The notes beneath the pieces are model-generated. The model was not told the origin of the DNA. It was given only the letters and a program-made list of their open reading frames with translations, and did not search any database. Shown in pieces: positions 1 through 9,909 of a stretch of DNA of 64,000 nucleotides. A program made the position numbers and the translations under genes. Numbering within the stretch: position 1 is the stretch's first letter; the number at the start of each line of letters is the position of its first letter. Origin of the DNA: Ruegeria lacuscaerulensis (GTDB lineage: Bacteria; Pseudomonadota; Alphaproteobacteria; Rhodobacterales; Rhodobacteraceae); assembly GCF_013034685.1 (NCBI RefSeq), contig NZ_WQGO01000004.1, positions 186,001-250,000 of the forward strand, in the 5' to 3' direction.

Positions 1-231
1 CGCGTGACCATGCCCTCGGCCGGAGGGCAGGAGATCGCGGTTATCGAGCCCGGCGACCCAACGCTCTGGGCTTCGCAGCCCGACACTTCGCGTCAGGGCG
101 ATACGCTGGTTGCGACCTCTGAAGTCGTCAGCGCCTATGGGGCCGCTTTTGCTCTGAACCGGTCTGCAATTCGGATCACCGTTCTGGGCGAAAACCATGC
201 CGTCGACATTCAGGGGTGCAGCGCAGGCTGA
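1..231 (+). CDS. C-terminal end of an unrecognised protein (partial)
   Basis: The reading frame is open from the left edge and ends with TGA at 229-231, so only the last 76 codons are visible and the true start lies outside the window. The tail is rich in small and acidic residues, alternates polar and hydrophobic stretches as beta strands do, and ends with an Asp-Ile-Gln-Gly-Cys segment. I do not recognise the family. It lies 6 nt before the NUDIX gene on the same strand, which suggests one transcript. Confidence 0.5.
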   Translation, partial: RVTMPSAGGQEIAVIEPGDPTLWASQPDTSRQGDTLVATSEVVSAYGAAFALNRSAIRITVLGENHAVDIQGCSAG

Positions 232-237
232 CCCCGC

Positions 238-657
238 ATGACCCAAACCCCCAAAATCGGTGCGCTGGCTGTTGTCGTGCATGCCGGGCAGGTTCTGTTG
301 GTCCAGCGTGGCAAACAGCCTGATGCCGGGCTGTGGGGGTTTCCCGGGGGTCATGTCGAATGGGGAGAAACCGTTCTGGAAGCCGCCCAGCGGGAATTGC
401 GAGAAGAAACCTCAGTCAACGCCCGCCCATTGCACTATCTGGACAATCTGGACTTGTTGCGCAGGGATGCCCGAGGCTTTGTTCTGAACCATTATCTGCT
501 GGTCGGTGTGGCCTGTGAGTATATCTCCGGTCAGCCTGCCGCAGGTGATGATGCGCGGGATGCGCGGTGGTTTCCGCTGGATCAAATCCAACGCGGCGAC
601 CTGCCGATGAGCAACCGGGTCCCAGACCTTCTGGCAACCGCCCTGCGCCGAGGCTAG
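238..657 (+). CDS. NUDIX hydrolase
   Basis: A 139-residue single-domain NUDIX protein, expected to hydrolyse a nucleoside diphosphate linked to another group using divalent metal. The NUDIX box spans about residues 38-60: Gly38, Glu44, then the R-E-L-R-E-E core at 52-57 with both metal-binding glutamates. Ser59 stands where Gly is usual. Length is normal for ADP-ribose or nucleotide pyrophosphatase-like members, but substrate cannot be read from sequence. The ATG at 238 follows the preceding stop by 6 nt. The TAG stop lies in a CTAG that is also the stop of the convergent RND gene. Confidence 0.88.
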   Translation: MTQTPKIGALAVVVHAGQVLLVQRGKQPDAGLWGFPGGHVEWGETVLEAAQRELREETSVNARPLHYLDNLDLLRRDARGFVLNHYLLVGVACEYISGQPAAGDDARDARWFPLDQIQRGDLPMSNRVPDLLATALRRG

Positions 658-3600
658 GCCATGCGCCCCTTGAGCCGCGCATAGAGCAGGCCGGACAGCG
701 CGATACTTATCACTAAAATCATAGCAGCCCCTGCGACAAAGGCCCCTAGCCCCATATTCAACGCCGCGATTCCATCTTCGGCCCCGTAAAGACCAGTCAA
801 CATCGATATCGGTGCCCCAGTGGCGACGGGCCAGACCATGGTCAGCCCGAACCAGACCAGCAACACAAACCCCGTTGCCGTCAGCATCGCCTGTACGACC
901 CGATCCGGGGCACGCAGGGCGCGGCGCATGGCGGTCATCGGGCGCGACAGGTCGTTCAGAATCGCCAGCAGCGCCGGAACCAACAGCAGCACCAACAGCA
1001 TCCCGAAGGCCAGCCCATAGACCAGCGTGATGACAGTCGGCTTCAGGAACTGCGCCTGTTGCGAGCCCTCATACAGCAAGGGTGTCAAACCCAGAACCGT
1101 GGTCAGCGTCGTCAGCATGACCGGTCGCAACCGGTCGGCGGTGCCTTCGATGATCGAGGGCACAAGCCCCCTGTCCTGCTGATAGGCATCAATGGTCGTA
1201 ACCAGAACAATCGAGTCGTTGATGATGATCCCGGTCATTCCCAACAGACCGACAACCGTAAACATGCTCAGCGGGACATCCCAGATGTAATGCCCCCAAA
1301 TGGTGCCAACCAGGCCGAACGGAATGATCGCCATGACCACCAGTGGGCGCGTCCAACTGGCAAAGACCCAGGCCAGAACCAGATAGATGCCGGTCAGGCA
1401 CAGGATCAGACCGGTGCGCGCCTCGGTCAGGAATTCATTTTCTTGTTCGCTGAGGCCAGCCATGGTCCATTCCACCTGCCGTTCAGCGGCGATATTGGGC
1501 AGGATCTCTTCTTGCATGGCGCGCGCGATCTCGGCTGCTTGGGCCGGATCGTCTTCCGATATATCTCCGTTGACCGAGATCACCCGCAATCCATTCTCAC
1601 GCCGCAGGGTGGAAAAGCCAGACTTGCGCTGGACCGAGACGATATCGGCCAGCGGCACGTAAACCCCATCCGGGGTACGCATCAGCGTGCGCTCCAGAAA
1701 ATCGGCGGTTAGCTCGCCTTCAGGCAGTTCAACTCTGATCTCAGCGCTGCGAGGGCCATCGGGGAAGGTCGCGGCCTCGATCCCGTTTAGCCGGTCGCGC
1801 AGAACACGGCCAAGCGTTTCGATGCGGAAACCCAACGCCTGCCCCTGTGCCGTCAGATCGAGGATGTATTCTTCCTTGTCATAGGCCAGATTGTCTTCCA
1901 GCGCGGACACTTCGGGGTATTTCGACAATTCAAGCTGAAGGTCCTCGGACGCGGCCTTGAGCGTGTTCACATCCGCACCAGAAAACTGCACGTCGATTGC
2001 ATCGCCGCCCGGTCCTGACCGCCACCCCCTAAAGCTGAGCAATTCGACCTTCGGATGGCGCGGGACGTAGTCCTGAAGTTCTCCGATGAACTCAAAGCCG
2101 GAATAGGGGCGCAGGTCGGCATCGATCAGTTCGATCGAAATCCCGCCCAACAGATCTGAATCCTTGCCGTCCGCCGCAGCCAGTCCGAACCCGGCGGTGC
2201 CGCCGACCTCGGCCAAAACGTATTCGATGGGGTTGCGGCCGTGGCGCTCTTTGTAGATCTGCCCCATCTCTTCGACCGCGATCTGCAACTGCCGCATCAT
2301 CGCCAGCGTGTCCGTGCGGGTCGCACCCTCGACCATGATGAAATTACCGGTGACCGAGCCACGTTCGGGCGCGTTAAAGAACCGCCAGTTCACGTCGCCC
2401 TTGATGAACAGAGCCACCTGGCTGGCCAACACCATCACCATGGCAGCCACCACCACATACCGTCCGGCGACGGCCCAGGCGATCACCTTGCGGAAGACAT
2501 GATCCCGCACCCAGCGGAACCCGCGATTGACCACGCGGTTGGGCAGATCGTACCAATGCTCCTTGGCCGAATGCGCGATAGCATGGGCCATGTGGTTCGG
2601 CAGGATTAAGAAGCATTCGATCAACGAGGCGATCAGCACCGCAATCACCGTGAAGGGGATATCGCGGATCAACTCGCCAAACCGACCTCCAATCGCGGTC
2701 AGGCCGAAAAAGGCAATCACCGTCGTCAACGTCGCGGCAAAGACCGGCATGGCCATCCGGCGTGCGGCGCGTTCGGCGGCGACCATGGGCGGCTCGCCTA
2801 GTCGTCGGGCGCGGAAATCGGCGTGTTCGCCCACCACGATGGCGTCATCCACGACAATACCGAGCGTGATGATCAGACCAAACAGCGAGACCATGTTGAT
2901 CGACAACCCGCCGATATACATGAAGGCAATCGCCGCAGACATCGCCACCGGAATCCCCGCCGCCACCCAAAAGGCGATCCGCGCGTTGAGGAACAGAAAC
3001 AGAAGACACACGACCAGTCCCAACCCGACCAGTCCGTTGTCGATCAAAATATCCAGACGGTCGGTGATGGCCTGCGCGCGGGTTCGGATCAGCTCGACCG
3101 TGACACCTTCGGGCAGACTGGCCTGCATTTCGGCGACCACGTCCTCGACCGTGTGTTGAATTTCAATCGCATCCCCCAGGTTCGAGCGGTCAACCCGCAC
3201 CGACATGGCCGGGTTTTCGCCGACGAAATAGCTACGATCGCGGTTCACGCCCTCGACCCGGATCTGCGCCACATCGCCGATCAACAGCTTCGAGCCATCG
3301 TCGAAATTACGCAGAGGGATGCCCTCAATCTGCTCGGGGCTCCGTTTTTCGGTACCTGTGCGGATGCGCGCATTGGCCCCGGTCACATCGCCTGCGGGGT
3401 TTGCTGTGACCTCGGCAGCGACAGCTTGTGCAATCTCGGACAGGGTGATGTCATTGGCGATCAGTTGCGCGGTGGGCACCTCGACCACGATACGCGGCGC
3501 GGCAAGGCCCCGGATCGTGGTCCGTGTGACGCCCACGGCAAACAGGCGGTTGATCAATTCATCGGTGAACTTTGCCAACTGATCCGGCGCGACCGGCCCT

Positions 3601-4052
3601 GTCACCACCAGATCCGTCACCCGATCTCGCCAAGCCCCGCGCCGGATTGTCGGCTCATCCGCATCTTCGGGCAGGTTGGTCACGCCATCAACGGCAGTTC
3701 TGACTTCTTCGACCGCGCGCGACATATCCCAGTTAGGCTCGAACTCCAGCCGAATGCGGGCATTGCCCTCGCGCGACGTCGCATCTGTGCTGGCCACGCC
3801 CTCAACCGCCAACAGTGCCGGCTCCAGCACCTGAACAATCCCGTTATCCACGTCTTCGGGGCCCGCGCCTTCCCACGCGACATTCACGTCGACCCGTTCC
3901 AGGATCACATCTGGAAAGAACTGCGCCCGCATGTTTGGGGCAGCCGCAATGCCCAGAACCACCATGACCAGCAACAGTAGGTTGGCGACGGTCCTATGGC
4001 GGGTGAAATAGCTAAGTATTCCGCTGGCCGCACCGGGGATTTCGCGCATCAT
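654..4052 (-). CDS. RND efflux pump, AcrB/hydrophobe-amphiphile family
   Basis: A 1132-residue inner-membrane proton antiporter subunit expected to form a tripartite efflux pump. The N-terminal helix is followed by a periplasmic porter domain with the usual FFPDV-type segment (about 44-48), then the TM4 Asp-Asp pair in a [13 protein letters not shown] motif used for proton relay. A second six-helix half repeats the plan. The usual fold ends near residue 1030. Here about 100 more residues follow, with two extra hydrophobic helices near the C-terminus, which is unusual. It lies 5 nt behind the membrane fusion protein gene, so they form one operon. No outer-membrane channel gene is adjacent. Substrate is unknown. 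Confidence 0.95.
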   Translation of the reverse strand: MMREIPGAASGILSYFTRHRTVANLLLLVMVVLGIAAAPNMRAQFFPDVILERVDVNVAWEGAGPEDVDNGIVQVLEPALLAVEGVASTDATSREGNARIRLEFEPNWDMSRAVEEVRTAVDGVTNLPEDADEPTIRRGAWRDRVTDLVVTGPVAPDQLAKFTDELINRLFAVGVTRTTIRGLAAPRIVVEVPTAQLIANDITLSEIAQAVAAEVTANPAGDVTGANARIRTGTEKRSPEQIEGIPLRNFDDGSKLLIGDVAQIRVEGVNRDRSYFVGENPAMSVRVDRSNLGDAIEIQHTVEDVVAEMQASLPEGVTVELIRTRAQAITDRLDILIDNGLVGLGLVVCLLFLFLNARIAFWVAAGIPVAMSAAIAFMYIGGLSINMVSLFGLIITLGIVVDDAIVVGEHADFRARRLGEPPMVAAERAARRMAMPVFAATLTTVIAFFGLTAIGGRFGELIRDIPFTVIAVLIASLIECFLILPNHMAHAIAHSAKEHWYDLPNRVVNRGFRWVRDHVFRKVIAWAVAGRYVVVAAMVMVLASQVALFIKGDVNWRFFNAPERGSVTGNFIMVEGATRTDTLAMMRQLQIAVEEMGQIYKERHGRNPIEYVLAEVGGTAGFGLAAADGKDSDLLGGISIELIDADLRPYSGFEFIGELQDYVPRHPKVELLSFRGWRSGPGGDAIDVQFSGADVNTLKAASEDLQLELSKYPEVSALEDNLAYDKEEYILDLTAQGQALGFRIETLGRVLRDRLNGIEAATFPDGPRSAEIRVELPEGELTADFLERTLMRTPDGVYVPLADIVSVQRKSGFSTLRRENGLRVISVNGDISEDDPAQAAEIARAMQEEILPNIAAERQVEWTMAGLSEQENEFLTEARTGLILCLTGIYLVLAWVFASWTRPLVVMAIIPFGLVGTIWGHYIWDVPLSMFTVVGLLGMTGIIINDSIVLVTTIDAYQQDRGLVPSIIEGTADRLRPVMLTTLTTVLGLTPLLYEGSQQAQFLKPTVITLVYGLAFGMLLVLLLVPALLAILNDLSRPMTAMRRALRAPDRVVQAMLTATGFVLLVWFGLTMVWPVATGAPISMLTGLYGAEDGIAALNMGLGAFVAGAAMILVISIALSGLLYARLKGRMA

Positions 4053-4057
4053 CGCGC

Positions 4058-5512
4058 CTATCCTCCGGCCCGGTTTTCAATTCGCTGCACCAGCGAGGCG
4101 GGGACTTTAGGCTCACCCAGTTGAGTCAGCATGCGCTCTTTCATGTCCTTGGGCATCCGGTCGCTGGCTTCGACCTGCGCCACAAGCTGCGCCCGCTGTT
4201 CGTCAGACAGTTCGACCAAGCCCGCATCCGCCCCGGCACTGGCCTCAACCCGCAACGGGCGCACACGTACCCCCGCGCCCAGCAACGGCGTGCGGCCAAT
4301 GACAACCTCTCGCCCTTCCAAACCTTCGCCGCGCAGCAGAACCTCGTCCCCCTGACGGCGAACTAGTTGCACAGGCAGCGCCTCAAGCCGGTCATCGGGG
4401 CCCAGAACCAGAACCGTCCCCACCGCATCCAAAGCAGACGAAGGCAGGCGCACCACATTTTCCAGCGGCTGTTCCTGCACACTGACGGTCACAAAATCCC
4501 CCGGCTTGAAGCCCGAGGCCCCGTCAAGCCGCGCATAGATCAGACGCCCGGTCTGACCTTCCCCGGCAGAACCACTGTCGCGGTCGATCTGTCCCTGTGC
4601 GGTCAGATCAGTCCCCGTGACCTCAAGCGAGACCGTGACCGGGGCCGAGATCAGATCGCCATTTGCATCCAACAGACGCACGAACTGCGCAGTCGAGACG
4701 CGAAAGGCGACCTCTAGCGCGTTGGGGTCCACCAGTTCGGCCAGCTTTTCGTTGGCCGCAACCAACCGCCCTTCGACCAGCGTGACATCCGTCAGCGTTC
4801 CACCAAACCGGGCGTGGATGGTCATGTCGCCCAGATCACGTTCGGCGGCTTCAAGCGCGATACGGGCACGTGACAGCAGTGTCGTCGCCTGATCCACCCG
4901 CGATTCCGCCTGCGCCAATGCAATACGGCTGGCCAGAACCGCTTGCTCAGCCGCGGCTGCTGCAAGTTCGGCATCGTCCGCCGCCGCGACTGAGCCAACA
5001 CCCCGAGCCAGAAGGTCCTGCTGCCGTTTCATCGCGCGGTTTCGCAGTTCAACCTGCGTTTCCGACGATTTCACTTCATCCTGCGCCAGCAGAAGTGAGC
5101 GCTCGGCGTCACGTTCTTCGAACTGGGCATCCAGCAAATCCGATTTGGCGCGATCAAGGGCCGATTGCGCATTTGCCGGGTCCAACTCGACCAGCACTTC
5201 GCCTGCGGTTACCGCACCGCCATCCTCGAAATCCTCAGACAGGGCAACGACCCGCCCACCCAGCGCCGCGCGCAGTTCCAACCGGCGACGGCTTTGAACC
5301 TCACCGAACGCTTCCAGATTAGGGGTGACGGTTACAAACTCGGCCGGGCGTACGGATACGGCAAAGATGCGTTCACGAGCCTGCGGCGGGCGATCTTCGC
5401 GGGTCAGCACTTCTTGCACGGCCCCCGCGATCATCTGGGCCGCAACAAACAGCAGCGCCAGCGTCACGGACGCCAGAAACACACCGACAAGGCTCTGCCT
5501 CAGAAATCGCAT
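4058..5512 (-). CDS. RND membrane fusion protein (HlyD/AcrA family)
   Basis: A 484-residue periplasmic adaptor that joins the RND pump to an outer-membrane channel. It has an N-terminal hydrophobic anchor (about residues 8-30), a lipoyl-like beta segment, a long alpha-helical hairpin rich in Ala, Glu, Gln and Arg (about 110-230), and beta-barrel domains. The C-terminus carries an extra charged helical tail of about 60 residues rich in Asp, Glu and Lys, not typical of AcrA, which may belong with the unusual C-terminal extension of the partner pump. The ATG start is chosen because it gives the full anchor. The pump gene begins 5 nt downstream. Confidence 0.93.
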   Translation of the reverse strand: MRFLRQSLVGVFLASVTLALLFVAAQMIAGAVQEVLTREDRPPQARERIFAVSVRPAEFVTVTPNLEAFGEVQSRRRLELRAALGGRVVALSEDFEDGGAVTAGEVLVELDPANAQSALDRAKSDLLDAQFEERDAERSLLLAQDEVKSSETQVELRNRAMKRQQDLLARGVGSVAAADDAELAAAAAEQAVLASRIALAQAESRVDQATTLLSRARIALEAAERDLGDMTIHARFGGTLTDVTLVEGRLVAANEKLAELVDPNALEVAFRVSTAQFVRLLDANGDLISAPVTVSLEVTGTDLTAQGQIDRDSGSAGEGQTGRLIYARLDGASGFKPGDFVTVSVQEQPLENVVRLPSSALDAVGTVLVLGPDDRLEALPVQLVRRQGDEVLLRGEGLEGREVVIGRTPLLGAGVRVRPLRVEASAGADAGLVELSDEQRAQLVAQVEASDRMPKDMKERMLTQLGEPKVPASLVQRIENRAGG

Positions 5513-5618
5513 GTTGCACTTACCCCGGTTGCATCAAGCCGCCACCTACAAAAGGTAGCCGGGCGGTCAAAAATGCCAAGCCACAAAGCGGTTATAAAGT
5601 GTTGAACGTGCGAGCAGT

Positions 5619-6161
5619 CTACTTCCGTCGCAGATGTTCGTCCAATCTGGGCATTATTTCTACAAAATTGCAGGGACGGTGGCGATAATCGAACTGCTTT
5701 TCCAGAATCGCATCCCAGGCGTCCTTGCAAGCACCGGGGCTGCCGGGCAGCGCGAACAGATAGGTGCCACCTGCCACGCCGCCCGTTGCGCGGGACTGAA
5801 CGGCCGAGGTGCCGATCTTCTCCATCGAGACAATCGTGAAGACGGTGCCAAAGGCCTCAATCTCTTTTTCGTAGACGTCCCGATGCGCCTCGACCGTCAC
5901 GTCACGCCCCGTCAGCCCGGTGCCGCCGGTCGAAATCACAACGTCGATCTCGGGGTCGGCAATCCAAGTGCGCAGCTGATCTGCGATCTGGGCGCGCTCA
6001 TCGCGGATGATTTTGCGATCCGCCACCGAATGGCCCGCCTTTTCGATCCGGTCCACCAAGGTTTGGCCCGAACGGTCCTCATCCAGTGAACGGGTGTCCG
6101 AGACGGTCAGGACCGCAATCCGAACGGGAATGAAATCCATGGTTTCATCAATGCGTGACAT
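5619..6161 (-). CDS. moaB: Molybdenum cofactor biosynthesis protein B
   Basis: A 180-residue MoaB/Mog-type protein, acting in the adenylylation step of molybdopterin before molybdenum insertion. The diagnostic STGGTGLTGRD segment lies near residues 87-97 and the ALPGSPGACKDAW segment near 136-148. Length fits MoaB. It starts 6 nt after the LysE-family gene and is the last gene of a four-gene leftward group. moaD and moaE sit separately at about 38.3-39.0 kb. The ATG at 6161 is the only start that fits the spacing. Confidence 0.93.
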   Translation of the reverse strand: MSRIDETMDFIPVRIAVLTVSDTRSLDEDRSGQTLVDRIEKAGHSVADRKIIRDERAQIADQLRTWIADPEIDVVISTGGTGLTGRDVTVEAHRDVYEKEIEAFGTVFTIVSMEKIGTSAVQSRATGGVAGGTYLFALPGSPGACKDAWDAILEKQFDYRHRPCNFVEIMPRLDEHLRRK

Positions 6162-6167
6162 CTTGCG

Positions 6168-6788
6168 TCAGGCCCTTTCCAGAATAGCAAGGCGGATCGC
6201 CAGAGCAGTGAAAATCCCGCCCGTCACCCAACCAATGATACGTGAGGCGCGCGGGTTCGAAATCAGCACTCGCCCAGCGCCTCCAGCAAAAATCCCCACC
6301 AGTCCGTTCACCACGAACCCACCCAGCGCGATGATCACGCCCAGGATGAGGAATTGCGGCAGGATCGGTCCGATGGCCGGGTTCACAAATTGCGGGATAA
6401 AGGCCAGCACGAACAGGATCACTTTGGGATTGGTCAGGTTCACCACCATACCGTCCCGAAACGCATAGCGCGCCGGTTTAGCAGGCGCATCCGCAGACAC
6501 AGCCCCATGTCGGATCGCACCCCAGGCCAGATACAGCAGATAGGCCACACCCATCCAGCGGATCACGTCGAACAACCATGGCAGAGCAGAAACCGCAGCC
6601 CCAAGCCCCAGCCCGGCCAACAACACATGCACCATCAGCCCCGTCGAAACTCCGGCACTAGCGACCAGCGCGGGTTTTGCGCCGGATTTCAAACCCTGCC
6701 CGAAACAAAACATCATGTCCGCGCCGGGCGTAAAGTTCAGCGCCATTGCCGCCGGGATGAACGCCAATAGAGTTACCGTTTCAATCAT
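6168..6788 (-). CDS. LysE/RhtB family amino-acid exporter
   Basis: A 206-residue inner-membrane protein with about six hydrophobic helices and the family N-terminal FTPGADMMFCFGQGLKSG region (about residues 19-36). LysE/RhtB proteins export amino acids or homoserine lactone-like compounds; the substrate here cannot be told. Its ATG overlaps the stop of the upstream phosphoesterase gene in an ATGA (6785-6788), so translation is probably coupled. Confidence 0.9.
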   Translation of the reverse strand: MIETVTLLAFIPAAMALNFTPGADMMFCFGQGLKSGAKPALVASAGVSTGLMVHVLLAGLGLGAAVSALPWLFDVIRWMGVAYLLYLAWGAIRHGAVSADAPAKPARYAFRDGMVVNLTNPKVILFVLAFIPQFVNPAIGPILPQFLILGVIIALGGFVVNGLVGIFAGGAGRVLISNPRASRIIGWVTGGIFTALAIRLAILERA

Positions 6789-7384
6789 ACCTCAACCTCG
6801 AACCAATTCACGCGCGGCCCAAGATTGGCAACCTGAGTGCGCCCCAGCGCGCCGCGATAGCCCCAGCTGTCGTGGATGTGCCCATGTAGCGACATCTGCG
6901 GTTGCAACCGTTCGATCGCATCTCGCACCGCGGTCGACCCAACCGCATCACCGGTCGAGGTCACATCGCCATAGCCTTTGGGAGGCGAATGCGTGATCAG
7001 AACTTCCGCCCCTTCGCACCGGTCCAGCAACTCAGCGGCCTCGCCCTCGGACAGGTCACAGGACCAGTCTCCGAACGGCGTCGGCGGCACGCCATAGCCC
7101 AGACCGAACAGGCGCAACCCGTCCACAGTCATACTTGTCCCGTGCAGGACATGAACGCCATGCGGCGCGGCAGCGGTCAGTTCCTCGGCGCTTTCGGCGT
7201 TGCCGGGCACAAAAACCAGCGGAGCGGTGATGCCGGACAACATGTCCATCGCCTCACCCAGACCCTGCCGCATGTTGCAATAGTCCCCGGCGCCGATCAC
7301 CAGATCGGCCTCGGCACTCGCTGCAACCAGTTCGGAGGCGCGGTGACGTGCCATATGCAAGTCAGAAAAAGCCAGAATGCGCAT
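6785..7384 (-). CDS. Metallophosphoesterase (calcineurin-like)
   Basis: A 199-residue single-domain phosphoesterase with the ordered dinuclear-metal motifs: D-L-H near residue 8, G-A-G-D-Y, P-G-N-A-E, T-H-S-P-P and H-G-H-I-H near 170. The catalytic N-H pair is reduced to Asn-Ala-Glu at the third motif, a common variant in small phosphoesterases. I choose the ATG at 7384 over a GTG one codon upstream because GGAGG lies 6 nt before it; this makes a TGATG stop-start overlap with the DNA glycosylase gene. Substrate is unknown. Confidence 0.87.
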   Translation of the reverse strand: MRILAFSDLHMARHRASELVAASAEADLVIGAGDYCNMRQGLGEAMDMLSGITAPLVFVPGNAESAEELTAAAPHGVHVLHGTSMTVDGLRLFGLGYGVPPTPFGDWSCDLSEGEAAELLDRCEGAEVLITHSPPKGYGDVTSTGDAVGSTAVRDAIERLQPQMSLHGHIHDSWGYRGALGRTQVANLGPRVNWFEVEV

Positions 7385-8145
7385 CACTTACCCTCCAGCC
7401 GAGCTTTCAGTTCCAGCAGATCGGCCCAGGCCTGTCGTTTGGCCTGCGGCTGGCGCAGCAGATAGGCAGGGTGGAACATGGGGATCACCGGCAGATCCAG
7501 CGCCTGAGCCCATTGCCCGCGCAGCCGGGTGATACCTCGTTTGCCCAGCACTGCCTGACAACTTATATTGCCCATGACCACCATCACGTCGGGCTTGGCC
7601 AGTGCCACGTGACGTTCCAGAAACGGCTTCATCATCCCGATCTCTTCGGGCTTGGGGTCGCGGTTCTGCGGCGGCCGCCATGGCAGCACGTTGGTGATGT
7701 AGACGTTTTCCAGCCGATCCAGATCAATCGCCGCCAGCATACGGTCCAACAACTGACCCGCGCGGCCTACGAAAGGTTTGCCCTCACGATCTTCGTCCCG
7801 GCCCGGAGCCTCACCGATGATCATCACCCGCGCACCCGGCGTGCCATCGGCAAAAACCAACTGTCGCGCGCCGCGCTTCAACTCGCAATGGTCAAAGCCG
7901 TCCATCGCCGCGCGCAACTGATCCAGCGACCCCGCCGCTGTGGCCGCGGCCTTGGCAACCGCGACAGGATCAACCTGTTTGGGCTTTTCAGGTGCGGCCT
8001 GCGCCACCGGCTTTTTGGCTTTGGGTGCAATATCGGGCAGCGCATAGCGGTCAACCGGCGCGTCGCCAATTGCATCCGTTGCGCCCAGTTCGATCTGCCA
8101 ATCCAGCAGCGCCCGCGCGGTGTAATAGTCCAAAGCCGATTCCAT
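7384..8145 (-). CDS. Uracil-DNA glycosylase, family 4/5-like
   Basis: Expected to remove uracil from DNA in base excision repair. The catalytic domain occupies about residues 90-253, with GEAPGRDEDREGKPFVGRAG (the water-activating and uracil-binding segment) and a C-terminal MFHPAYLLRQP motif with the catalytic-loop His. Before it is an Ala/Pro/Lys-rich linker (about 45-75) and a short N-terminal helix. Longer in-frame starts exist to 8322, but the ATG at 8145 gives a normal family N-terminus and avoids overlap with the divergent secreted protein gene. First gene of the leftward group ending in moaB. Confidence 0.9.
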   Translation of the reverse strand: MESALDYYTARALLDWQIELGATDAIGDAPVDRYALPDIAPKAKKPVAQAAPEKPKQVDPVAVAKAAATAAGSLDQLRAAMDGFDHCELKRGARQLVFADGTPGARVMIIGEAPGRDEDREGKPFVGRAGQLLDRMLAAIDLDRLENVYITNVLPWRPPQNRDPKPEEIGMMKPFLERHVALAKPDVMVVMGNISCQAVLGKRGITRLRGQWAQALDLPVIPMFHPAYLLRQPQAKRQAWADLLELKARLEGK

Positions 8146-8230
8146 GCCCCTCAATCTAACCAGCTTTTGACCGAGGGAAAGCGAATAGCACTTGATCGCC
8201 CGCCCTGCCGCGCCGACCATTGTCGCATTC

Positions 8231-8914
8231 ATGTTGACCCTTTTGCGATTCTTTCTGGTTGCCGTTTTGCTGATCCCCTTCAGCAGCCCAAGCTTTGCGC
8301 AGATAAATGACCGCCTTGGCATTCAAACCCCAGGCATCCATAACCGCAACGGCCTGTCGCAACGCAACCGGGTTCAGGACCGCGTCAACCAATGCCGCGC
8401 GGGGCAATTGCGGTGCGGACGCAACTGCTGTCCGGTCGGGCAACGCTGCGGTTTTGACGGACATTGCATCCCACCCGGCGGCACCTATTGCGGCGGCGGG
8501 TTTTCCTGCGGTCCGTTCGAGCGTTGCATCGGCAGTCGCCGCTGCGCCCCAAAAGGCGAGAACAAGTGCCGAACTAGCCTGGATTGTCCCAGTGGCACCT
8601 CTTGCAACGGACGCGGTGAATGCGAAGCGATCCAGCTGGAGTTTAACCTGCCCCGCCCACAAGCCAAATGTGACGACGGCAGCACCTGCGCCAGCGGTAC
8701 AAGTTGCTTGCCGGGCGGCGGCTGCACCCGTCCGGGTTGGTTCCTATGCGAAGAAACCGGCTCGCAATGTCGGCAGGGATTCAAATGCTCAGCCAATCAA
8801 GGTTGCGTCCCGGTCAAAGCGGTCGATTGCGGCAATGCCAAATGGTGCAGACCCGGCGAGCGATGCCTGCCCGAAGGCGGGTGCGAGAAACTGCCCGAGG
8901 GGTCGGAACCATAG
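8231..8914 (+). CDS. Secreted cysteine-rich protein with six four-cysteine modules
   Basis: A 227-residue protein with a clear signal peptide (hydrophobic core 4-17, likely cleavage after Ser-Phe-Ala near residue 23). The mature part holds 26 cysteines arranged as six consecutive modules of the form C-x5-C-x5-C-x5-C, with small variations (x6 in one spacer, a Cys-Cys pair in the first). Gly, Pro and Ser fill the spacers. The pattern resembles small disulfide-rich eukaryotic repeats, but I recognise no family. An upstream in-frame ATG at 8192 is possible, but only the ATG at 8231 puts the signal peptide at the N-terminus. It is probably exported and disulfide-bonded in the periplasm or outside the cell. 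Confidence 0.78.
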   Translation: MLTLLRFFLVAVLLIPFSSPSFAQINDRLGIQTPGIHNRNGLSQRNRVQDRVNQCRAGQLRCGRNCCPVGQRCGFDGHCIPPGGTYCGGGFSCGPFERCIGSRRCAPKGENKCRTSLDCPSGTSCNGRGECEAIQLEFNLPRPQAKCDDGSTCASGTSCLPGGGCTRPGWFLCEETGSQCRQGFKCSANQGCVPVKAVDCGNAKWCRPGERCLPEGGCEKLPEGSEP

Positions 8915-8973
8915 GTTGCCTTAGCCCCCGCAGGTTTCTATAAGCGGCTCGATTGTCAGACAGGAGCCCGCCC

Positions 8974-9909
8974 ATGCGTTTCGCCCATCGTCACCTTCTT
9001 GGCATCGAGCATCTGTCACAATCCGATATCACCGCCATCCTTGATCTGGCCGAGACCTATGTCGACATGAACCGACAGTCGACCAAGCATTCCGACGTGC
9101 TGTCAGGGCTGACGCAGATCAACATGTTCTTTGAAAACTCGACCCGAACGCAGGCCAGTTTCGAACTGGCGGGCAAGCGGCTGGGCGCGGATGTGATGAA
9201 CATGGCGATGCAGGCCAGTTCGATCAAAAAGGGCGAGACTCTGATCGACACGGCGATGACACTGAACGCGATGCATCCCGATCTTTTGGTGGTGCGGCAC
9301 CCGCATTCCGGTGCGGTGGACCTGCTGGCGCAAAAGGTGAACTGCGCTGTGCTGAATGCAGGTGACGGCAAGCACGAACACCCGACGCAGGCGCTGCTGG
9401 ACGCATTGACCATCCGCCGCGCCAAGGGTCGTTTGCACCGTCTGAACATCGCGATTTGCGGGGACGTCGCGCATTCGCGTGTGGCACGGTCGAACCTGAT
9501 CCTGCTGGGCAAGATGGAAAACCGTATCCGCCTGATCGGCCCGCCGACGTTGGTGCCTTCGACCTTTGCCGAGTTCGGGGCCGAGATTTACGACGACATG
9601 AACGAAGGTCTGAGGGACGTCGACGTCGTGATGATGCTGCGCCTTCAGAAAGAGCGGATGGATGGCGGCTTTATCCCCTCGGAGCGCGAATATTACCACC
9701 GCTACGGGCTGGATTCGGCAAAACTGGCGCTGGCCAAACCCGACGCCATCGTCATGCATCCCGGCCCGATGAATCGCGGCGTGGAAATCGACGGCACGCT
9801 GGCCGATGATATCAACCGCTCGGTCATTCAGGAACAGGTCGAAATGGGCGTCGCCGTCCGCATGGCCGCGATGGAGTTGCTGGCCCGCAACCTGCGCGAG
9901 GCGGCATGA
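8974..9909 (+). CDS. pyrB: Aspartate carbamoyltransferase catalytic chain
   Basis: A 311-residue transcarbamylase for the first committed step of pyrimidine synthesis, condensing carbamoyl phosphate and aspartate. The carbamoyl-phosphate motif F-E-N-S-T-R-T is at about residues 51-57, HPTQ at about 132-135, and the aspartate-side [11 protein letters not shown] near 264-274. The ATG at 8974 is preceded by CAGGAG at the right distance; a TTG seven codons upstream is less likely. Its stop overlaps the next gene by 4 nt. It heads a run through the degenerate pyrC', consistent with a PyrB-PyrC' complex. Confidence 0.95.
   Translation: MRFAHRHLLGIEHLSQSDITAILDLAETYVDMNRQSTKHSDVLSGLTQINMFFENSTRTQASFELAGKRLGADVMNMAMQASSIKKGETLIDTAMTLNAMHPDLLVVRHPHSGAVDLLAQKVNCAVLNAGDGKHEHPTQALLDALTIRRAKGRLHRLNIAICGDVAHSRVARSNLILLGKMENRIRLIGPPTLVPSTFAEFGAEIYDDMNEGLRDVDVVMMLRLQKERMDGGFIPSEREYYHRYGLDSAKLALAKPDAIVMHPGPMNRGVEIDGTLADDINRSVIQEQVEMGVAVRMAAMELLARNLREAA

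Noticed and set aside
2823..3980. Long open frame on the plus strand inside the RND gene
   Set aside because: It is antisense to a clearly conserved transporter. His/Arg/Asp-rich composition is the usual shadow of GC-rich coding sequence.
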